This document shows positions 59,753-64,000 of a stretch of DNA of 64,000 bases, piece by piece. The translations under genes and the position numbers were made by a program. Position 1 is the stretch's first letter. Each line of letters starts with the position of its first letter. This stretch comes from Halovenus salina (GTDB lineage Archaea; Halobacteriota; Halobacteria; Halobacteriales; Haloarculaceae): NCBI RefSeq assembly GCF_026410925.1, contig NZ_CP112972.1, positions 1,798,001-1,862,000 on the forward strand. The letters run 5' to 3'. Below the pieces are notes generated by a model. The model was not told the origin of the DNA, did no database searches, and saw only the letters and a list, made by a program, of their open reading frames with translations.

Positions 59753-60247
59753 ATGAGCGTCAGAATCCGGGAAGCGACGCCAGCAGACGCCTCCAGAATC
59801 GCTGCCGTCGCGGAGAAAGCGTGGTACGAGGCCCACGCGCCGATAATCGGCGAAGAGATTGTCGCGGAGTTCCTCGCGAAGTACTACGACACGGACTCCC
59901 TTCGAGAGGTCATCGACAGAGACGGATGGATAACGACCGTCGCAGAGGCGGATGAGGAGGTCGTCGGGTTCGTCTCTGGCGGCCCAGACGATGACGGCCC
60001 CAGCCTGCTACACCTGAACCGGATATACATCCGTCCCGAGCGCTGGGGAGAGGGCATCGGCGGGCGGTTGGTAGCGAGCTTCGAGCAGGACGCGAGAGCG
60101 CTGGAGTCCGACCGGATTAGCCTGCGGGTGATGGCAGAAAACGAGCGGGCCGTCCGATTTTACGAGTCCGCTGGCTTCGACAGACAGGAGAAGATATACG
60201 ACGAGATGGTCGAGACAGAGTCGTACATCTACCACAAAAAACTCTGA
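59753..60247 (+). CDS. GNAT-family N-acetyltransferase
   Basis: The 164-residue protein has the GNAT fold: VRIREATPADASRIAAV, LNRIYIRPERWGEGIGGRLV with the acetyl-CoA loop, and MAENERAVRFYESAGF. The substrate is unknown. The start at 59753 is right for the first strand and the promoter. It converges on endA. Confidence 0.88.
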   Translation: MSVRIREATPADASRIAAVAEKAWYEAHAPIIGEEIVAEFLAKYYDTDSLREVIDRDGWITTVAEADEEVVGFVSGGPDDDGPSLLHLNRIYIRPERWGEGIGGRLVASFEQDARALESDRISLRVMAENERAVRFYESAGFDRQEKIYDEMVETESYIYHKKL

Positions 60248-60249
60248 AC

Positions 60250-61311
60250 TCAGGGCGTCAGCCGCTCGGCCGAGAGCCAGTTGATATCGTCTTCGGTGGT
60301 CAGCGCGAACAGCATCCGCTTGCGGACGCCGTGAGCGAGGCGTACATCCAGCGAGAGGTCCCGCGGCACGAACGAGTGGTCCGCCGGAAGCGCACGGACG
60401 AGAAACTCCGAGTGACCGAGGTCGTCGACAGAGTCAACATCGGCGTAGGTCCGGAAGTCAGCCCCGAACTTGAACCCCGTTTTCGGCACGATGCCCGCCG
60501 AGCGGAGCGCGTCGTAGACCCGCAGACGTCGGTCGAATCGCTCCCCCTCGACCTCCCGGCCGCGGTCGATGATTGCGTCAGCATCGGCAACCTCCTCGAC
60601 CCCCACCGTGAGGTCACCGTGACTGCTCAGATACGCAGCCTCGACGAGCGAGAGTTGGACGCGGTCGTCGTCGCGGTCGAGCCGCTGGCCATAGAACGCG
60701 TGGTCGTGCAGCGACTCCGGTGGCTCGGGAACGAGAACGCGGTCCGAGAGCAGGTCTCCGTCGAAGGGCGGCAACTCGTGGTTGGTCGACCCGGAGGACG
60801 TCGGCGTGTCGAGTTCGAGATACGTCACCTCGCTTTCCTCGTCGACGACCGCAAGAACACCCGTACTTGCCTCGTCCTGCTCGGCGTCTGTGCCACTCGC
60901 AATCGCGGTCAGCGTCCCGGCGTCGACTGCCGCGCGCTCGCTGAGCGCCGTCACGCGGTAGGCGACGGCGTCGTCCCACGGTCCCTCTCCTCGCGGGTAG
61001 ACAACGAAGTCGGTGACATCGGCGCTGTCGGTCGGCGAGAGGTAGAATCCCCGGTCGCGGAGCTCCTTGTAGACGAAGAAGTCGACTTCGGAGACAGCAC
61101 GCGAGGAAAGCAGGGACTCGAAGCCGAGACGGCCACCCTCGCGGTCGTCACGGACCGCAGTCACGTCGCCACGGAACAGCAGGTGTGCTGCCTCGACAGG
61201 AGCGAGTTCGAGTTCGCCGTCCTGTGGTCTGCCGTAGCCGCGGGCGTCGTAGAACCGCTCGCGGGCTTCGTTGCCGCCGCGAACGGTCTCCCCGTCGAAG
61301 GTGAGTTGCAT
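60250..61311 (-). CDS. endA: tRNA-splicing endonuclease (tandem-domain type)
   Basis: EndA cuts introns from precursor tRNA at the bulge-helix-bulge. The 353-residue protein is a fused tandem of two EndA units, as expected of haloarchaea. The C-terminal half has the triad positions Tyr (FRTY), His eleven residues later (GHSEFLV) and Lys in GVRKRM; the N-terminal half is the inactive structural copy. The ATG at 61311 is preferred to the GTG at 61320. Haloarchaeal tRNA-Trp genes are known to carry introns, so its nearness to trpS may not be chance. Confidence 0.92.
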   Translation of the reverse strand: MQLTFDGETVRGGNEARERFYDARGYGRPQDGELELAPVEAAHLLFRGDVTAVRDDREGGRLGFESLLSSRAVSEVDFFVYKELRDRGFYLSPTDSADVTDFVVYPRGEGPWDDAVAYRVTALSERAAVDAGTLTAIASGTDAEQDEASTGVLAVVDEESEVTYLELDTPTSSGSTNHELPPFDGDLLSDRVLVPEPPESLHDHAFYGQRLDRDDDRVQLSLVEAAYLSSHGDLTVGVEEVADADAIIDRGREVEGERFDRRLRVYDALRSAGIVPKTGFKFGADFRTYADVDSVDDLGHSEFLVRALPADHSFVPRDLSLDVRLAHGVRKRMLFALTTEDDINWLSAERLTP

Positions 61312-61356
61312 ACCAGCCACTCGACGGTGGGAACAAAAAGCGTCTGCGGTGTCGAG

Positions 61357-62316
61357 TCAGGGCAGGTGTGTGTGGCCGCCGATGCGCGCCCCGGTGAGGT
61401 CGAGGTCTCGGATAAGCGCTTCTCTGTCGACGATAGAGTCGACGAGCGAACAGGAGTCGAGCGTCGCCTCTGGAAAGACAATCGAGCGCTCCAGCGCGGA
61501 GTCGGTGACCGTCGCGCCGGGCATGACGTGGACGTTCTCGCCAACGGTGGTGTCCTCGACGGTCGCGTCCTCTGCGACGATGGAGTCGCCGTCGAGTGCC
61601 CACGCGACCGCCTCCAGATAGCTCTCGGGCGTGCCAATATCGAACCACGCCTCCTCAAAGGTGAATGCGCTGACAGGACTGCGGGACTGGAGCCACTGGA
61701 GGAACCAGCCCGGCTCGTCGGGGTTGTTGTCGGCGGCGAGATACTCGCTGAAGCGGACTTCCTCGGCGGGGAAGGCATAACAGGCAATCGAGACGAGCGT
61801 GCTCGGCGGGTCGGCCGGCTTCTCCTGGAAGTCGACGACGCGGGTGCCGTCGAGTTCGACCAGCCCGTACTGGGTCGCCTTCTCCCGAGAGCCGACATCG
61901 TATGCCGCAAGCGTCGCCGTCTCCTCTTCCTCGAAGAAATCGACGAACGTCGAGAGATCGAAGCTGATGAGATTGTCTCCGGCGACGACGAGCAGGTTTT
62001 CGTCGTCGATACCCTCGCGGTCAACGAGCTGGGCGAGCGCGCCGATGACGCCGAGTTTCTCATCCTCGTCGACAGTCTCTTCGACACTCAACTGGGGTTT
62101 CTCGAAGTCCGAATCCGCCAGGTGGGCCTCGAAGTCGTCGGCGAACCGTTCGTTCGTGCTCACGAATACGTCCTCGATACGGTCGTCGTCTTCGAGTTCA
62201 CAGAGCACGCGGTCGATAACTGTGGTCTCGCCGACCGGGAGGAACATCTTCGGTCGGTTGCGAGTAATCGGCCACAGCCGGGTCGCGTAGCCACCGGCGA
62301 GAACGACTGCTTTCAT
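61357..62316 (-). CDS. Sugar-1-phosphate nucleotidyltransferase
   Basis: The 319-residue protein begins MKAVVLAGGYATRLWPITRNRPKMFLPVG, the nucleotide loop of RmlA/GlmU-type enzymes. A C-terminal left-handed beta-helix (DATVEDTTVGENVHVMPGATV) follows. It makes an NDP-sugar for glycans; the sugar and nucleotide are not determined. It stands beside the UPF0146 gene on the same strand. Confidence 0.88.
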   Translation of the reverse strand: MKAVVLAGGYATRLWPITRNRPKMFLPVGETTVIDRVLCELEDDDRIEDVFVSTNERFADDFEAHLADSDFEKPQLSVEETVDEDEKLGVIGALAQLVDREGIDDENLLVVAGDNLISFDLSTFVDFFEEEETATLAAYDVGSREKATQYGLVELDGTRVVDFQEKPADPPSTLVSIACYAFPAEEVRFSEYLAADNNPDEPGWFLQWLQSRSPVSAFTFEEAWFDIGTPESYLEAVAWALDGDSIVAEDATVEDTTVGENVHVMPGATVTDSALERSIVFPEATLDSCSLVDSIVDREALIRDLDLTGARIGGHTHLP

Positions 62317-62364
62317 ATCGAGTTAGACCCAGCGGCCGGTTAAAATCCTTGTGAAGCGGCGTCA

Positions 62365-62781
62365 TTACGGTGATACTTCGTCGGGTCGGACCCCACCGCG
62401 CGCGATGTAGAGCGTCTCTCCGGGAACAGTGATCCGCCTGACCGGAACCACCGGCTGGTCGCCGCCGAGTGTGGTAAAGAGGAAAGTCGCATCGACGGCG
62501 TCGGCAAGTTCGACGGCCGGACGATGAAGCTCGGGGGGCCAGTTCAGCGCGTACAGCGCGTCGGCGTCGGCATACAGCTCGTGGTCGGGAGCAGTCACGT
62601 CGTCACAGGCGAACGAGACCCCCGTTGGAACCGACCGCTCGCGGATGTCGGTCGCGGTCACGTCGCGACCGCGGACAGCGAGCGCCTGGGCCACAGAGGT
62701 ACGTCTCCCGATGCCGAGTTCGACGACGCTGTCGAACCGAGAGAGGCGAGCGACGAGGGCGCGGCGCGTATCGTCGAGCAC
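62365..62781 (-). CDS. UPF0146 family protein
   Basis: The 138-residue protein has the nucleotide-binding-like pattern VVELGIGRRTSVAQALAVRGRDVTATDI seen in UPF0146 proteins, which resemble small methyltransferases without a known activity. It is divergent from archaemetzincin, with only 36 bases between their start codons. Confidence 0.85.
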   Translation of the reverse strand: MLDDTRRALVARLSRFDSVVELGIGRRTSVAQALAVRGRDVTATDIRERSVPTGVSFACDDVTAPDHELYADADALYALNWPPELHRPAVELADAVDATFLFTTLGGDQPVVPVRRITVPGETLYIARGGVRPDEVSP

Positions 62782-62785
62782 GCAG

Positions 62786-62810
62786 ATTTTTATTTATCGG
62801 GTGGTATAAA
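62786..62810. promoter_or_regulatory. Overlapping divergent promoters of UPF0146 and archaemetzincin
   Basis: TTTTTATTTAT (62786-62796) lies 22-32 bases before the archaemetzincin ATG at 62818. CTTTATACC (complement of 62802-62810) lies 21-29 bases before the UPF0146 start at 62781. Each box fits a leaderless promoter on its own strand, in a 36-base gap. Confidence 0.55.
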
Positions 62811-62817
62811 GAACTGT

Positions 62818-63339
62818 ATGCACGTCGACATCGTGCCGGTCGGCGACGTCGACCCGGTGGTCAAGCGCGAAGCGTCAGGCGGTCTTCGGTCCGTGTACGA
62901 CTGTGATGTGACCGTCCACGACGCCCAGTCAGTGCCATCGGGAGCCTACGACTCCTCTCGCGAGCAGTACCGCGCTGAGGAGTTCATCGACCTCGCAAAG
63001 CGCGTCGGCTCCGGCTCGAAGAACATCGCTATTACCCCGGAAGACCTCTTCTATCACCGCCGCAACTACGTGTTCGGCCTGGCCTACCTCGGTGGCAGCG
63101 GGAGCGTCATCTCGACCTACCGGCTGCGAACGAGTTCCGACGGAGGCTTCTCGAACCGTTCGGCCTCGGACATCTTCTCGGACCGCGTCCGCACAGAGGT
63201 CGTCCACGAGATCGGCCACACACTCGGCCTCGAACACTGTGATAACAAACGCTGTGTGATGAACTTCTCGCCGACCGTCCGCGAGGTCGACGTGAAAGAA
63301 CAAACGCTCTGTGGCTCCTGCCAGCGAGATATTCTGTGA
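62818..63339 (+). CDS. amzA: Archaemetzincin metalloprotease
   Basis: The 173-residue protein has the long zinc motif HEIGHTLGLEHC (about residue 131), then CVMNFSPTV and the CGSC pair at the end that binds a second zinc. This is the standard archaemetzincin arrangement. It is probably a cytosolic peptidase. The ATG at 62818 agrees with the promoter position. Confidence 0.93.
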   Translation: MHVDIVPVGDVDPVVKREASGGLRSVYDCDVTVHDAQSVPSGAYDSSREQYRAEEFIDLAKRVGSGSKNIAITPEDLFYHRRNYVFGLAYLGGSGSVISTYRLRTSSDGGFSNRSASDIFSDRVRTEVVHEIGHTLGLEHCDNKRCVMNFSPTVREVDVKEQTLCGSCQRDIL

Positions 63340-63481
63340 GGTTTTCGGCAACAGAGTGCTGCTCGCTCTCAATATAGCACTACATTTGTTGTATTTTTCT
63401 ATCGAAATTTTACATTCATCAACTACCAAACTGATTAGGCATATTCTCTATACCGGTCGCGCCATGAGTAATAGTTGTCGT

Positions 63482-63688
63482 ATGAGTCAGACACAATCAA
63501 ATCGGACCGAAGAACTGGGCGACATCTTCGTGTCCGTCACGGGCGACGAAGCAGTGACCGAGCAACAGGAAGCAGACAGCAACAGGCGCGACGTTCGCGG
63601 CAAGAACCGTATCGACGAGGCCGTCGAGGACGGACTCGACGACGCAATCGACGGTGCCGAGGCCGACCCCGGTGACCCCGGCGGCTGA
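63482..63688 (+). CDS. Small acidic protein of unknown function
   Basis: The 68-residue protein is very acidic and ends EADPGDPGG. It may start at the ATG at 63482 or at one at 63464. It has the composition of a haloarchaeal protein but no recognisable domain. An AT-rich stretch at 63360-63460 upstream probably holds its promoter. Confidence 0.5.
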   Translation: MSQTQSNRTEELGDIFVSVTGDEAVTEQQEADSNRRDVRGKNRIDEAVEDGLDDAIDGAEADPGDPGG

Positions 63689-63751
63689 GGATGGCCGCGA
63701 GTAGGCGACGAATCAGTCAGTTTCTTACCCCTCTCGGAGATATGCCAGCAC

Positions 63752-64000
63752 ATGGCAGCCCCATTTGACTTCGAACTGTTGCGTGAGCTGACAGAGACCA
63801 GCGGTGTCCCCGGCTACGAGGACCGCGTCCGCGAAGTCGTCAGGCGAGAACTTGAACCAGAAGTGGACGAAGTACGGACTGACGCGATGGGAAACGTCGT
63901 CGGAACCATCCAGGGAGCGAGTGACAACTCGGTCGTCGTCGCAGCCCACATGGACGAAATCGGATTTATGGTCCGACACGTCACCGACGACGGGTTCGTC
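63752..64000 (+). CDS. M42-family aminopeptidase, N-terminal part (runs off the window)
   Basis: From the ATG at 63752 the frame is open to the edge for 83 codons. The text FELLRELTETSGVPGYEDRV, GNVVGTIQG and AAHMDEIGFMV is the N-terminus of M42 metallopeptidases (tetrahedral aminopeptidase or endoglucanase M type), with the first zinc ligand His in AAHMDE. A TTTCTTAC box at about -28 suits a leaderless start. Confidence 0.9.
   Translation, partial: MAAPFDFELLRELTETSGVPGYEDRVREVVRRELEPEVDEVRTDAMGNVVGTIQGASDNSVVVAAHMDEIGFMVRHVTDDGFV

Noticed and set aside
60331..62343. 670-codon open frame on the plus strand across endA and the nucleotidyltransferase
   Set aside because: It spans two well-supported minus-strand genes and their gap, and has no recognisable domain.

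Overview
This window is chromosomal DNA of a halophilic archaeon (class Halobacteria); the genus cannot be fixed from the sequence. The signs are high GC, very acidic proteins, Tat (twin-arginine) lipoprotein signals, leaderless-type promoters with a TATA-like box about 28 bases before the start codon, and many haloarchaeal families. No rRNA, tRNA or CRISPR array was recognised.

1-6.4 kb is a copper/denitrification block. It holds the N-terminal part of a copper P-type ATPase, a copper nitrite reductase (nirK), a halocyanin-like protein, a SCO copper chaperone, a TlpA-like thioredoxin and a CcdA-type reductant transporter, then a radical SAM/SPASM protein and a cupin. 6.5-16 kb is mixed housekeeping: a small CxxC protein, a lipoprotein, a PAS histidine kinase, an enoyl-CoA hydratase, a VOC protein, a winged-helix regulator with its membrane partner, a UvrD-type helicase, Rio1 kinase, a ROK kinase and a membrane metallophosphoesterase.

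16-36.5 kb is a nearly continuous cobalamin (B12) region. It runs from uroporphyrinogen-III methyltransferase and precorrin-2 dehydrogenase, through a degenerate CbiX-like protein, cbiC, cobN, a chlI-chlD fusion, the CbtBA cobalt transporter and a ferredoxin, to a minus-strand operon cbiT-cbiL-cbiF-cbiG-cbiH2-cbiH1 followed by a ferredoxin, a LAGLIDADG-fold protein, cbiX, a DUF3209 protein and a beta-propeller. A divergent winged-helix gene sits at the head of the operon and is the natural candidate regulator. Cobalt-early enzymes (CbiX, CbiG, CbiF) coexist with the late, aerobic-type chelatase CobN. cbiD, cbiE and cbiJ are not in the window.

36.7-51.5 kb holds YchF, then a roughly 2.4 kb island (RHH/ParE toxin-antitoxin pair plus a BAAT-type lipoprotein). 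The island is bracketed by direct repeats of the 3' end of the dihydrolipoamide dehydrogenase gene. Next come a complete 2-oxoacid dehydrogenase operon (E1a-E1b-E2-E3), a beta-propeller, a LURP-one protein, a UDP-GlcNAc 2-epimerase and lipoyl synthase. An AT-rich scar follows, carrying a small lipoprotein gene and a chimera of an IS6-type transposase fragment with a paralogue of that lipoprotein.

51.6-64 kb is informational and housekeeping: a Hel308-like helicase, a NucS-N/zinc-ribbon protein, DUF2071, a BtuF-like cobalamin-binding protein, HtpX, TrpS, a GNAT, tRNA-splicing endonuclease, a sugar nucleotidyltransferase, a UPF0146 protein, archaemetzincin, and the start of an M42 aminopeptidase. 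The candidates most worth following are the accessory proteins inside the cobalamin operon (degenerate LAGLIDADG protein, cysteine-tailed CbiH, CbiX-like protein lacking the usual histidines), the lpdA-flanked island, and the 300-base nested inverted-repeat element at 17.6-17.9 kb.
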